Below, piece by piece: positions 40,903 to 49,907 of a DNA stretch of 64,000 nucleotides (within the stretch, counting starts at the first letter, position 1; each line of letters opens with the position of its first letter). The notes beneath the pieces are model-generated. The model was not told the DNA's origin and did no database searches. It worked only from the letters and a program-made list of their open reading frames with translations. The DNA lies in contig CANFXC010000007.1 of assembly GCA_947450765.1 (NCBI GenBank), forward strand, positions 1 through 64,000, read 5' to 3'. The position numbers were made by a program, and so were the translations under genes. This DNA is from Comamonadaceae bacterium. GTDB lineage: Bacteria > Pseudomonadota > Gammaproteobacteria > Burkholderiales > Burkholderiaceae_C.

Positions 40903-42125
40903 AAATTGCGGTATTTCGGCGACTTCATGCGCGCCCGCGTGGCAAAAGATCCACCGCGCAGCACTTTGTGTGTGCCAAACCAAGGCTGTGAATAGTCCGC
41001 ATAAGGACCTGGTACAAAACCAGGGTACGGTTTGAACGTGCTGCCCGTCCACTCCCACACATCCCCCCAGTGAAAGCCCCGGCGGGCGGCCGTGTGCGCG
41101 GCCATTTCCCACTCGACTTCAAACGGCAAGCGACGACCCGCCCAGCGGCACCAAGCATCGGCCTCCCACCAACTCATGTGCATGGCCGGCTGGTGGCCCA
41201 ACATGCGCAGCGGCTGGCCAAAGCGGTTCTGCATCACCGCGCCGCTGGCCACACCAATTTGGTCGACATAGCGCGGGCCGCGCCGGCCTTCGCCCAGGCT
41301 GATCGCCTGCAGCCAGCGCCAGCCCTCCTCACTCCACAGCTCTTGGCGGTCATAGCCACCGTCACCCACAAACTCAACAAACTGCGCCCAACTCACCGGC
41401 TGCGCATCGATCTCAAACTCAGGCACGCGCACTTCATGCATGCCGACCTCGTTGTCAAAAACAAAGCCCGCGCCTTCTGCCGGACTGCCCAGCGGCCAAT
41501 GGCAAGCAGGTATCAGCAGCGGTTCGCGCAGCGTCATAGGCTTGGACGCAAAGGCCTGCAGCAAAGGCCGGTCCAGCGCCAGCCCCAAGGTTTGCGCCGT
41601 CATCACCATCGCCTCGGCGTGCATGTCTTCGTGAAACAGGCAGAGGCGGTAAAAATACAAGGCATCGTCGGTTTCGTCAGCGCGCTCAAGCAACTCCAGC
41701 GTGCTTTCAAGCGTGTTCAGCAAATAGGCGCGGCAGGCGTTGACGTCAGGCAGATCAAGCGACCAACGCGCGTCATGCGGCACATGCGAGGAATCCCACC
41801 AGCGGTCGGCGTCGGCCTCCATTGAGGGCAGCCGTGGCCCCAAAGGATCACAACGGGCGCCCTGACTGCGCTGCAAGTTGCGGCCGATCCAGTGCTCTTG
41901 AAACCAGGCCACATGGCCCAGCTCCCACAGTGGGGGATTCAGCGTCGGCAACAAGGGCACGGCAAAGTCAGTCGATTCCAGAGCGCTTTGAAACTGTGCA
42001 AAAAGATGCAGCGTGTGGTTGCGCGCATCCATCAAAGCAAGCGACAACACGTCACGGCCGGCTTCTCGGACCTTGGAAGAATCTATCAAGCCGGCGCTCA
42101 CAGCAGTGATGTCAGGTGGGAACAC
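40848..42125 (-). CDS. EgtB/SenA-like non-heme iron sulfoxide/selenoxide synthase
   Basis: A 425-residue protein of the EgtB family: an N-terminal DinB-like helical domain with metal ligands GHVAWFQEHW and FHEDMHAEAM (three-His facial triad), and a C-terminal FGE-sulfatase/C-type-lectin domain (GSPAEGAGFVFDNEVG, PVSWAQFVEFV, MHMSWWEADAWCRWAGRRLP, WEWTGSTFKPYPGF, RNFYAPERDDVFCGFRSC). EgtB joins gamma-glutamylcysteine to hercynine using O2; the close relative SenA joins selenosugar and hercynine in selenoneine synthesis. The divergent selD neighbour favours the SenA reading, but no senB or egtD is seen in the window. The start used is a GTG at 42123-42125; the exact N-terminus is uncertain. Confidence 0.78.
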   Translation of the reverse strand: MFPPDITAVSAGLIDSSKVREAGRDVLSLALMDARNHTLHLFAQFQSALESTDFAVPLLPTLNPPLWELGHVAWFQEHWIGRNLQRSQGARCDPLGPRLPSMEADADRWWDSSHVPHDARWSLDLPDVNACRAYLLNTLESTLELLERADETDDALYFYRLCLFHEDMHAEAMVMTAQTLGLALDRPLLQAFASKPMTLREPLLIPACHWPLGSPAEGAGFVFDNEVGMHEVRVPEFEIDAQPVSWAQFVEFVGDGGYDRQELWSEEGWRWLQAISLGEGRRGPRYVDQIGVASGAVMQNRFGQPLRMLGHQPAMHMSWWEADAWCRWAGRRLPFEVEWEMAAHTAARRGFHWGDVWEWTGSTFKPYPGFVPGPYADYSQPWFGTHKVLRGGSFATRARMKSPKYRNFYAPERDDVFCGFRSCSL

Positions 42126-42198
42126 ATTTGAAAGATCATAGTGTGGACGCAGCGAAAGCAGGACAATGTGGCAATTCCGAATTCAAGAAAGTTTCCCG

Positions 42199-43275
42199 AT
42201 GAGCACCAGCGTCACCCCCTTCCAGCCTTTGACACCGTCTGCAGCGCCGCGTTTGACCAGCCTTTCGCATGGTGGCGGCTGCGGCTGCAAGATCGCGCCT
42301 GGCGTGCTCAGCGAGATTCTTAAAAACACCAGCCAGATGGTGATTCCCCCGCAGCTGCTGGTGGGTATTGAGACCGCTGACGATGCCGCTGTGTACCTGC
42401 TCAATGACGAGCAGGCGCTGATTGCCACCACCGACTTTTTCATGCCGATCGTCGACGACCCCTATGACTTTGGCCGGATCGCCGCCACCAACGCCATCAG
42501 CGATGTCTACGCGATGGGCGGCACGCCGATCATGGCGCTGGCTTTGGTTGGCATGCCCATCAATGTGCTGCCGCTAGACACCATCGGCTCGATCCTGCGC
42601 GGCGGTCAAGATGTTTGCCGCGATGCAGGGATTCCGATTGCCGGCGGCCACACGATTGATTCGGTCGAACCGATTTACGGGCTGGTGGTGCTCGGTCTGG
42701 TGCATCCGTCGCGGGTCAAGAAAAACTCAGGTGCGCGGGCCGGCGACGTGGTGATTTTGAGCAAACCGCTGGGTGTCGGTATCTTGTCGGCAGCCCTGAA
42801 AAAAGAGCTGCTGGACGCCGAAGGCTACGCCCGCATGATCGAGATCACCACGCAACTGAACAAACCCGGCATTGAACTGGCGCGCATGGACGGCGTGCAT
42901 GCGCTGACCGACATCACCGGCTTTGGCTTGGCCGGCCACGGCCTTGAACTCGCCCGCGCTGCCAAACTGAAAATGCAGCTTGAGTTGGCCAAAATTCCGC
43001 TGCTGCCCGGTGTGCTGGCGCTGGCCGAAGCCGGCATGGTCACCGGCGCCTCTGGCCGCAACTGGGACGCTTATGGCCATGAGGTGGCCTTACCTGACAG
43101 CATCAGCGCGGCGCAGCAGGCCTTGCTGTCTGACCCGCAAACCAGCGGTGGACTGCTGGTGACCTGTGCGCCGGAGACGGTCGACCAAGTCTTGGCCTGC
43201 TTTCACAACCAAGGTTTTGCCGATGCTTGCGTCGTGGGTCGGATGACCGCTGGCAGCGGTGTCGAGGTTTTTTAA
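42199..43275 (+). CDS. selD: Selenide, water dikinase (SelD; SenC role possible)
   Basis: A 358-residue enzyme that makes selenophosphate from selenide and ATP. The ATG at 42199 precedes the family N-terminus; the open frame extends 11 codons further without similarity. The active-site segment HGGGCGCKIAPG has Cys where some enzymes have selenocysteine, and the catalytic Lys follows. ATP-binding landmarks are ETADDAAVYLL, TTDFFMPIVDDPYDFGRIAA, AMGGTPIMAL and AGGHTIDS. Selenophosphate feeds selenocysteine tRNA, 2-selenouridine tRNA or selenoneine; neither selAB nor mnmH is in the window, while an EgtB/SenA-like gene is divergent from it. Confidence 0.93.
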   Translation: MSTSVTPFQPLTPSAAPRLTSLSHGGGCGCKIAPGVLSEILKNTSQMVIPPQLLVGIETADDAAVYLLNDEQALIATTDFFMPIVDDPYDFGRIAATNAISDVYAMGGTPIMALALVGMPINVLPLDTIGSILRGGQDVCRDAGIPIAGGHTIDSVEPIYGLVVLGLVHPSRVKKNSGARAGDVVILSKPLGVGILSAALKKELLDAEGYARMIEITTQLNKPGIELARMDGVHALTDITGFGLAGHGLELARAAKLKMQLELAKIPLLPGVLALAEAGMVTGASGRNWDAYGHEVALPDSISAAQQALLSDPQTSGGLLVTCAPETVDQVLACFHNQGFADACVVGRMTAGSGVEVF

Positions 43276-43308
43276 GGCTACGGGAATACACCCAGCGCGG
43301 GCTGTCAG

Positions 43309-43340
43309 CTGGATTCTTATAGTCGCCCTATAGAATCCAG
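43309..43340 (+). terminator. Hairpin downstream of selD (possible terminator)
   Basis: CTGGATTCTTATAG and CTATAGAATCCAG can form a 13-bp stem with one bulged T and a 5-base loop. It begins 33 bases after the selD stop. No T run follows, so it may be an attenuator, a rho-dependent end or a symmetric binding site for the downstream TRAP operon. Confidence 0.45.
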
Positions 43341-43433
43341 TCCGCAACAAAATGCAGCCGGCACACCTTGCGCCGGCTGCCGGACGGCTATTTTTTGGGG
43401 TCAGACACCCCCATTCATTTCTCTGGACACACC

Positions 43434-44063
43434 ATGCGCGCCTTACTCAAGTTTTCCCGAGCCGTGGACTGGCTCAATGCCCAGGTCGGCAAGTACGCGA
43501 TCTGGCTGATTTTTGCTGCCGCGGCCATCAGCGCCATCAACGCGATTGTGCGCAAGGTCTTTGACGCCAGCTCCAATGCCTACTTGGAAGCGCAGTGGTA
43601 TCTGTTCGCCTGGTCCTTCCTTGTGGCGGCTGGCTACACGCTGCTGCACCGCGAGCATGTGCGCATCGATGTGCTGAACAGCCATCTGTCCAAGCGCGCG
43701 CAAGTCTGGGTCGACATCATTGGTTTCGCCTTCTTCCTGACACCTCTTTGCAGCGTCGTGCTGTACCTCGGCACGCCGCTGGCGATCCAGATGTACCAGA
43801 CGGGCGAAACGTCCGGCAACTCGGGGGGCCTGATTCGCTGGCCGGTCTGGGCCGCTATGCCCGTCGGCTTCGCACTGCTGATGCTGCAAGGCTGGTCAGA
43901 AATCATCAAACGCATCGCCTTCTTACAAGGTCAGGGACCGGACCCGATGGGCCGCCTCGCCGACAAGACAGCCGAGGAAGACCTGGCCGAAGCCCTGCGC
44001 GCGCGCGCCGCTGCCGAAACACCTGAAGCCAGCGCCACCAGCGACGCTACTCCCCAACGCTAA
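43434..44063 (+). CDS. TRAP transporter small permease subunit (DctQ family)
   Basis: A 209-residue membrane protein; the ATG at 43434 is preferred because the hydrophobic core starts soon after, while the preceding in-frame codons are not family-like. Four transmembrane segments are visible (YAIWLIFAAAAISAINAIV, YLFAWSFLVAAGYTLL, IIGFAFFLTPLCSVVLYLG, AMPVGFALLMLQGWSEIIK). LLHREHVRIDVL after the second helix is the family motif. The C-terminal ~35 residues are charged and Ala-rich. It belongs to the subgroup of TRAP systems that transport 2-oxo acids, lactate or mannitol/chloroaromatics, and is followed by its large subunit after 17 bases. Confidence 0.9.
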   Translation: MRALLKFSRAVDWLNAQVGKYAIWLIFAAAAISAINAIVRKVFDASSNAYLEAQWYLFAWSFLVAAGYTLLHREHVRIDVLNSHLSKRAQVWVDIIGFAFFLTPLCSVVLYLGTPLAIQMYQTGETSGNSGGLIRWPVWAAMPVGFALLMLQGWSEIIKRIAFLQGQGPDPMGRLADKTAEEDLAEALRARAAAETPEASATSDATPQR

Positions 44064-44080
44064 TCGGCCGGACGACTCAC

Positions 44081-45874
44081 ATGGAATTCCTCATCACCAA
44101 TTTCGCCCCGATCATGTTCGTGGGCTTGATCCTTTTTCTGCTGCTGGGTTTCCCGGTGGCTTTCAGCCTAGGCGCCTGCGGACTGTTTTTCGGTTTGATC
44201 GGCATCGAAATGGGCGTGTTCCCCTCGTCCGTGATCGCTTGGCTGCCGCAACGCCTGATCGGCATCATGGCCAACGACACCTTGCTGGCCGTGCCCTTTT
44301 TCACCTTGATGGGGCTGGTGCTAGAGCGCAGCGGCATGGCCGAGGACTTGCTCGACACCATCGGCCAGGTCTTTGGCCCGATGCGCGGTGGTCTGGCCAT
44401 CGCGGTGATTCTGGTCGGTGCCCTGCTGGCAGCAACCACCGGCGTGGTCGCTGCCTCGGTCATCTCGATGGGTTTGATTTCTCTGCCGATCATGCTGCGC
44501 TACGGCTACGACAGGCCGCTGACGGCCGGGGTGATTGCCGCCTCGGGCACCTTGGCGCAGATCATTCCGCCTTCGCTGGTGCTGATCATCATGGCCGACC
44601 AGCTGGGCCGCAGCGTCGGCGACATGTACAAAGGCGCTTTCCTGCCCGGCTTCATGCTGATGGGCATGTATGTCATCTATGTCGTGTTCCTGGCTTTCTT
44701 CAAACCCGAACGGGTACCTGCGCTGCCGCTGGAGGCGCGCACCTTCCGTGAACCAAACGGCAGCGGCGGCTACGGCTCGCTGATCGCACTGACCGCGCTG
44801 TCAGCCACCGTGTCAGTCTTCCTCGCACAGAACATGGAGGCCGTGCACACTTGGTTTGAAGGCGAGGAAGTCACCTTCGTCGCCACCGACGAAAAAGTCG
44901 TGGTCGCCATGTGCGCCGGCGTTTTCTTGGCACTGGTGATTGCACTGGTCAACAAAGGCGCCAAGCTTGGCCTGCTGTCGCGCTTGGCCGAACGTGTGAC
45001 CTTTGTGCTGATCCCGCCACTGCTGCTGATTTTCTTGGTGCTCGGTACCATTTTTCTGGGCGTGGCCACACCGACCGAGGGCGGTGCCATGGGTGCGATG
45101 GGCGCCTTGATCATGGGCTGGGCGCGCGGACGGCTGGACATGAAGCTGCTCAAGCAGTCGCTGGCGTCAACCACCCGGCTGTCCAGCTTCGTGATGTTCA
45201 TCCTGATCGGCGCCACGGTGTTCAGCTTGGTGTTCCAAGCCGCTGATGGACCAAAATGGGTAGAGCACCTGCTGACAGACCTGCCCGGTGGTCAGATCGG
45301 CTTCCTGATCCTGGTCAACGTCATGATCTTTTTCCTGGCCTTCTTCCTCGACTACTTTGAGCTCTCCTTCATCGTCGTGCCCTTGCTGGCGCCGGTGGCC
45401 AACACGCTGGGTATCGACCTGATCTGGTTCGGCGTGCTGCTGGCGGTGAACATGCAGACCTCCTTCATGCACCCACCCTTTGGCTTCGCGTTGTTTTACC
45501 TGCGGTCGGTCGCCCCTGAAAAACCGTATCTCGACCGCGTCACCAAGAAAATCATGGAACCGGTGACCACCATGCAGATCTACAAGGGCGCCATTCCGTT
45601 CGTGCTGATTCAGATCGCCATGGTCGGTCTGCTGATCGCCTTCCCGCAGCTGGTCACCGGCAGTCTGGACAAAAAAGAGGTTTACAACCTGGAGAACATC
45701 GGTCAGCAGATGCGAGACACTCTGGCCGACACGGCAAACCCATACGACACGGCCCCTGACGCCAGCGAAGCCCCCGCCAGCAGCACGGCAGAGCCTGAGC
45801 CGCAAAGCGCAGCGCCTGAAGATGACCCGATGAAGGCCATGCAAGAAGCCATCAAGGGCCAAGGTAAGAAATAG
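44081..45874 (+). CDS. TRAP transporter large permease subunit (DctM family, long form)
   Basis: A 597-residue protein, longer than classical DctM (~430) as usual for this subgroup: an insertion after the central helices (residues ~240-290, NMEAVHTWFEGEEVTFVATDEK) and a C-terminal tail rich in Ala, Pro and Glu account for the extra length. Core motifs are LGFPVAFSLGACGLFFGL, GLVLERSGMAEDLL, LAQIIPPSLVLIIMADQLG, GVATPTEGGAMGAMGALI and MQTSFMHPPFGFALFYLRS. It imports substrate bound by the periplasmic protein encoded convergently at 45954-47036. A strong bidirectional terminator follows ten bases after the stop. Confidence 0.92.
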   Translation: MEFLITNFAPIMFVGLILFLLLGFPVAFSLGACGLFFGLIGIEMGVFPSSVIAWLPQRLIGIMANDTLLAVPFFTLMGLVLERSGMAEDLLDTIGQVFGPMRGGLAIAVILVGALLAATTGVVAASVISMGLISLPIMLRYGYDRPLTAGVIAASGTLAQIIPPSLVLIIMADQLGRSVGDMYKGAFLPGFMLMGMYVIYVVFLAFFKPERVPALPLEARTFREPNGSGGYGSLIALTALSATVSVFLAQNMEAVHTWFEGEEVTFVATDEKVVVAMCAGVFLALVIALVNKGAKLGLLSRLAERVTFVLIPPLLLIFLVLGTIFLGVATPTEGGAMGAMGALIMGWARGRLDMKLLKQSLASTTRLSSFVMFILIGATVFSLVFQAADGPKWVEHLLTDLPGGQIGFLILVNVMIFFLAFFLDYFELSFIVVPLLAPVANTLGIDLIWFGVLLAVNMQTSFMHPPFGFALFYLRSVAPEKPYLDRVTKKIMEPVTTMQIYKGAIPFVLIQIAMVGLLIAFPQLVTGSLDKKEVYNLENIGQQMRDTLADTANPYDTAPDASEAPASSTAEPEPQSAAPEDDPMKAMQEAIKGQGKK

Positions 45875-45883
45875 CCAGCCTCA

Positions 45884-45927
45884 CAGGCACAAAAAAACCG
45901 CCTCAAGGGGCGGTTTTTTTGTGCCTG
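45884..45927. terminator. Bidirectional rho-independent terminator
   Basis: Perfect 19-base arms CAGGCACAAAAAAACCGCC and its complement flank the loop TCAAGG. The A7/T7 tracts inside the arms give a GC-rich CCGCC/GGCGG core followed by a U run in either direction, so it ends both the plus-strand TRAP permease transcript and the minus-strand binding-protein transcript. Confidence 0.92.
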
Positions 45928-45953
45928 CCCGTGAAGGGCAGAACAGCTCAAAC

Positions 45954-47036
45954 TCAGATCTTGGCCGAACTCATGTACTGATTGAACGGATACTCGGAGA
46001 AACGGTTCCAGAGAATCTGGTCACGCTGGAAAGCGCGCATGTCCTGGCTGATTTTCTTGAACTCAGGCGACTTGGCTTCGTGCTCGGCGAAGACTTCCAT
46101 CGACGCTTTGAAGCCGGCGTCCATCACGGCTTTTGGGAAAGCCTTGAGCTGGGTCTTCTCGGCCACCAGCTTCTTCAGTGCGATCGGGTTATAGGCATCG
46201 TACTTGGCGGTCATGTCGCGTGCGGCGACGACAGTGGCTGCATCAAGGATCGCCTTGTTCTCATCCGACAACTTGGCGTAAGCCTTGTTGTTGATGAAGA
46301 ACTCGAGGTCGGCGCCGCCTTCCCACCAGCCTGGGTAGTAGTAAAACGGTGCGACTTTGTTGAAGCCCAACTTGGCGTCGTCGTAAGGACCGACGAACTC
46401 GGCAGCATCCAGCGTGCCTTTTTCGAGGGCTTGGTACACATCACCGCCCGGCATGTTCTGAGCCACCACGCCCAGCTTGGCCATGGCCTCGCCGAACAAG
46501 CCGCCACCGAGGCGCATTTTCAGGCCCTTGAGGTCGGCCACGGTTTTGATTTCCTTGCGGTACCAGCCACCCATTTGTGTTCCGGTATTGCCAGCGCTGG
46601 CCGTGCGGAAGTTGTACTGGGCAAAAAAGGCGTCAAGCAGCTTGCGGCCATTGCCGTATTGCTTCCAGGAATCGTTCTGGCGAGCCGTCAGGCCGAACGG
46701 TACGGCGCAGCTGAAAGCAAAAATCGGGTTCTTACCGGTGAAGTAATACGACGCTGTCTGCGCCATTTCGATCGTGTCGGCCTGCAGCGCGTCAACCACG
46801 CCGAAAGCGGGCATCAACTCGCCGGCAGGGTGAACCGAAATTTCAAACTTGCCGCCGGACAGTGCCTTGACCGTTTTCGACAGCATTTCAGCGCTGCCAA
46901 AAATAGTGTCGAGGGACTTGGGGAAACTCGAAGACAGGCGCCAGCGGACAGCGGCTTGCGCGTGAACTGCGGGTGCCATGCCTGCAGCGAGGACGCCAGC
47001 AATACCGGCATTTTTAATGAGTGAGCGACGATCCAT
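45954..47036 (-). CDS. TRAP transporter substrate-binding protein, TakP-like
   Basis: A 360-residue periplasmic protein with a Tat-type signal (MDRRSLIKNAGIAG, cleavage near AVHA). Landmarks of the TakP group of 2-oxo-acid/lactate binding proteins are FPKSLDTIFGSAEMLSK, TGTQMGGWYRKEIK, LKMRLGGGLFGEAMAKLG, the ligand-contacting EFVGPYDDAKLGF and YYYPGWWEGGADLEFF. The family binds small 2-oxo acids such as pyruvate, or lactate with a cation. It is encoded opposite the matching permease genes, with the terminator between. Its own promoter should lie in 47037-47164, where nothing definite was assigned. Confidence 0.9.
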   Translation of the reverse strand: MDRRSLIKNAGIAGVLAAGMAPAVHAQAAVRWRLSSSFPKSLDTIFGSAEMLSKTVKALSGGKFEISVHPAGELMPAFGVVDALQADTIEMAQTASYYFTGKNPIFAFSCAVPFGLTARQNDSWKQYGNGRKLLDAFFAQYNFRTASAGNTGTQMGGWYRKEIKTVADLKGLKMRLGGGLFGEAMAKLGVVAQNMPGGDVYQALEKGTLDAAEFVGPYDDAKLGFNKVAPFYYYPGWWEGGADLEFFINNKAYAKLSDENKAILDAATVVAARDMTAKYDAYNPIALKKLVAEKTQLKAFPKAVMDAGFKASMEVFAEHEAKSPEFKKISQDMRAFQRDQILWNRFSEYPFNQYMSSAKI

Positions 47037-47164
47037 GATGAGATTCTCCAGAAAGTTAGTTTTTAAAATGCCTTGAAACGCAGCAGATATAGCGGTCGAA
47101 TTATTGCATTTTCCAGCCGAAAATTTACCCGTTATTACCCCTAGGTCGTGAACCGGAAAGCGGC

Positions 47165-47983
47165 CTACCGGGCCCGTTCGATCACAGCGTGAACGTCATG
47201 TGCGTGAATCGACTCATGGTTGACCACTTCGACGCGGTAGCTACCAATCCGCGTATCAGCGTCCACAGCCGCAGCGACATCACGAATCAAATCTTCCACA
47301 AATTTGGGGTTGGCGTAAGCACGTTCGGTCACCCATTTTTCGTCGGTGCGTTTCAGCAAGCCCCACAATTCGCTGGACGCTTTGTCTTCCGCGAAACGCA
47401 CCAACTCCGTCCAGTCCATGCCGGCTTGCGGCTCGCGCAACTCAGCCCGCACAGTGATGTGGGAACGCTGGTTGTGGGCGCCGTCGTCAGAGACTTCTTT
47501 GGAGCAAGGGCACAAAGACTTGACCGGCACCACAGCCTGCATGGTAAGTCGATTATTGCCGCCTTGACGCTCAGCGATCCAGCTGCCGTCGTACTCCATC
47601 AGGCTGTGCAAACCAGAGACGGGGGCGGCCTTGCGCACAAAGAACGGAAAGCTCACTTCAATGCGCCCGGCATCAGACTCCAACAGCGCCAGCAGCGCCA
47701 TGATTTCAGAGCCCAGCGTGTCGGCCGTCAACACCACGCCTGACAGGTCTAGGGCTTCAAGCCAAGCGATCAGGCGCGACATGTGTGCGCCTTTTTGGTC
47801 GGCCGCCAAGGCCACGTCCAGCGTCCAGGTGCCGACCGTCGGCTGCACCTTACCGCCCACCATCACGCGCAGCGGGTAACGCAAGGACTTGATGCCGACG
47901 CGTTGTATCGGCATCTCACGCAGGTCGCGTCGGCCCTGCACATCAGGCATTGAGTTCAGATCAGGTTTCATGTTTGGCGTCAT
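47165..47983 (-). CDS. folE2: GTP cyclohydrolase IB (FolE2)
   Basis: A 272-residue enzyme of the GCYH-IB family, which converts GTP to dihydroneopterin triphosphate, first step of folate synthesis, without needing zinc. The N-terminal DVQGRRDLREMPIQRVGI and the metal-site segment KSLCPCSKEVSDDGAHNQRSH are diagnostic. It is the last gene of xseB-ispA-dxs-folE2, only five bases after dxs. FolE2 often replaces or backs up zinc-dependent FolE; no zinc-responsive site was sought successfully here, and operon placement argues for constitutive expression. Confidence 0.95.
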   Translation of the reverse strand: MTPNMKPDLNSMPDVQGRRDLREMPIQRVGIKSLRYPLRVMVGGKVQPTVGTWTLDVALAADQKGAHMSRLIAWLEALDLSGVVLTADTLGSEIMALLALLESDAGRIEVSFPFFVRKAAPVSGLHSLMEYDGSWIAERQGGNNRLTMQAVVPVKSLCPCSKEVSDDGAHNQRSHITVRAELREPQAGMDWTELVRFAEDKASSELWGLLKRTDEKWVTERAYANPKFVEDLIRDVAAAVDADTRIGSYRVEVVNHESIHAHDVHAVIERAR

Positions 47984-47988
47984 CGGAT

Positions 47989-49881
47989 TCAGGCCACAGA
48001 CTTCAGGGCCACTTTGCTGGCACGGCTTTCAACCAGCGTCGCAAAACGAGTGTTGATGGACGCTTCGATTCCGGCCGCATCAAGCCCCTGCATGGCCAGC
48101 AACACAGCGGGGTCGCCATGCTCGGTGAATTCATCTTGGAGGCCGAGTTGCAGCAAGGGTTTGAGCACACCGGCTTGCTGCAGCGCTTCACTGACGGCAC
48201 TGCCGGCGCCGCCCATCAAACAACCTTCTTCAACCGTGACCAGCGCTTCATGCGAGGCCGCGACTTCTAACAGCAGCGTCACATCCAAGGGCTTGGCCCA
48301 ACGCATGTTGACCACGGTGGCGCCGAGCTTTTCAGCAGCGACCAAGGCCGGGTGCAGCAGCGTGCCAAAAGCCAAGATAGCGATGCCTGAGCCCTGAAGG
48401 CGAATCTCACCCCGGCCAAAAGGCAGCGAGGCCAGACCGGCCTCTGTGGCCACGCCAGCACCCGCGCCGCGCGGGTAGCGCACAGCCACCGGGTGGTCTT
48501 GCTCAAAGGCCGTCGTCAACAGCTTGCGGCACTCGTTTTCATCGGCTGGGCAGGCGATGCTCATGTTCGGAATGCAGCGCAAGAAAGCAATGTCATACGC
48601 CCCGGCATGCGTGGCACCGTCAGCGCCCACCAGACCCGCGCGGTCCAGCGCAAACACCACCGGTAAATTTTGCAAAGCAACGTCGTGAATCAACTGGTCG
48701 TAGCCACGCTGCAAAAACGTCGAGTAAATCGCCACCACGGGCTTGAGGCCTTCGCAAGCCATGCCGGCGGCAAAAGTCACTGCGTGTTGCTCAGCGATGC
48801 CGACGTCGTAATAACGCTCCGGAAAGCGCTGATGGAACTCCAGCATGCCCGAGCCTTCACGCATCGCCGGCGTGATACCGACCAGCCGCTTGTCCTGCAC
48901 GGCCATGTCGCACAGCCAGCGGCCAAACACCTGCGTGAAGGTTTGTTTGGCCGGCACGGTGGCTTTTTGCAAACCCAGCGCCGGGTCGAACTTGCCGGGG
49001 CCATGGTAGGCCACCGGGTCGGCTTCAGCCAGCTTGTAGCCTTGGCCTTTTTTGGTGACCACGTGCAGGAACTGCGGGCCTTTGAGTTGCCGAATGTTCT
49101 CGAGTGTGGGGATCAGCGACTCCAAGTCATGACCGTCAATCGGGCCGATGTAGTTGAAGCCAAAATTCTCGAACAGCGTGGCTGGCACGATCATGCCTTT
49201 GGCATGGGTTTCCAAGCGCTTGGCCAGTTCAAACAAGGGCGGCGCGCCTTTCAACACTTGCTTGCCAACGTTCTTGGCAGCGGCGTAAAACTGGCCGCTC
49301 ATGAGCTGCGCCAGGTAGCGGTTCAGCGCCCCCACGGGCGGGCTGATGCTCATGTCGTTGTCGTTCAAGATGACCAGCAAATTGCAGTCGCAAACGCCGG
49401 CGTTGTTCATCGCCTCAAAGGCCATGCCGGCACTCATGGCGCCGTCGCCAATGATCGCCACGGCATGGCGGTCTTCGCCCTTATGCTTGGCCGCCATGGC
49501 CATGCCGAGCGCGGCTGAAATCGAGGTCGACGAATGCGCTGTGCCAAAAGTGTCGTACTCGCTTTCGCTACGCCTCGGAAACCCGGACAAACCGTCCAGT
49601 TGCCGCAAACTGTCCATCCGATCACGCCGGCCCGTCAGAATTTTGTGCGGATAAGTCTGATGGCCCACGTCCCACACCAGTCGGTCGTCTGGCGTGTTGA
49701 AAACATAGTGCAAGGCCACCGTGAGTTCGACCGTCCCCAAGTTCGAACTCAAGTGCCCGCCGGTACGCGACACGCTGTCCAGCAGGTAGGCGCGCAGCTC
49801 GTCGGCGACGCGCGGCAGCTGCGTGCGCGGCAGTCGCCGCAGGTCAGCCGGGCTGTTGATGGTTTCGAGCAATTGGTACAT
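47989..49881 (-). CDS. dxs: 1-deoxy-D-xylulose-5-phosphate synthase
   Basis: A 630-residue thiamine-diphosphate enzyme joining pyruvate and glyceraldehyde-3-phosphate at the start of the MEP isoprenoid pathway. Visible are [17 protein letters not shown], the ThDP motif [18 protein letters not shown] running to ILNDNDMSI, the central [15 protein letters not shown] (catalytic Glu), and C-terminal [16 protein letters not shown]. Length and motif order match standard DXS. It lies 26 bases downstream of ispA, so substrate-producing and prenyl-extending steps are co-expressed. Confidence 0.97.
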   Translation of the reverse strand: MYQLLETINSPADLRRLPRTQLPRVADELRAYLLDSVSRTGGHLSSNLGTVELTVALHYVFNTPDDRLVWDVGHQTYPHKILTGRRDRMDSLRQLDGLSGFPRRSESEYDTFGTAHSSTSISAALGMAMAAKHKGEDRHAVAIIGDGAMSAGMAFEAMNNAGVCDCNLLVILNDNDMSISPPVGALNRYLAQLMSGQFYAAAKNVGKQVLKGAPPLFELAKRLETHAKGMIVPATLFENFGFNYIGPIDGHDLESLIPTLENIRQLKGPQFLHVVTKKGQGYKLAEADPVAYHGPGKFDPALGLQKATVPAKQTFTQVFGRWLCDMAVQDKRLVGITPAMREGSGMLEFHQRFPERYYDVGIAEQHAVTFAAGMACEGLKPVVAIYSTFLQRGYDQLIHDVALQNLPVVFALDRAGLVGADGATHAGAYDIAFLRCIPNMSIACPADENECRKLLTTAFEQDHPVAVRYPRGAGAGVATEAGLASLPFGRGEIRLQGSGIAILAFGTLLHPALVAAEKLGATVVNMRWAKPLDVTLLLEVAASHEALVTVEEGCLMGGAGSAVSEALQQAGVLKPLLQLGLQDEFTEHGDPAVLLAMQGLDAAGIEASINTRFATLVESRASKVALKSVA

Positions 49882-49907
49882 TTTTGAGATCCTGTGACGG
49901 CGGCTGG

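Noticed and set aside
45921-47024. Plus-strand open frame of about 367 codons over the TakP-like gene
   Set aside because: The opposite strand carries a complete Tat-signal binding protein with family motifs; the plus-strand frame starts inside the terminator.
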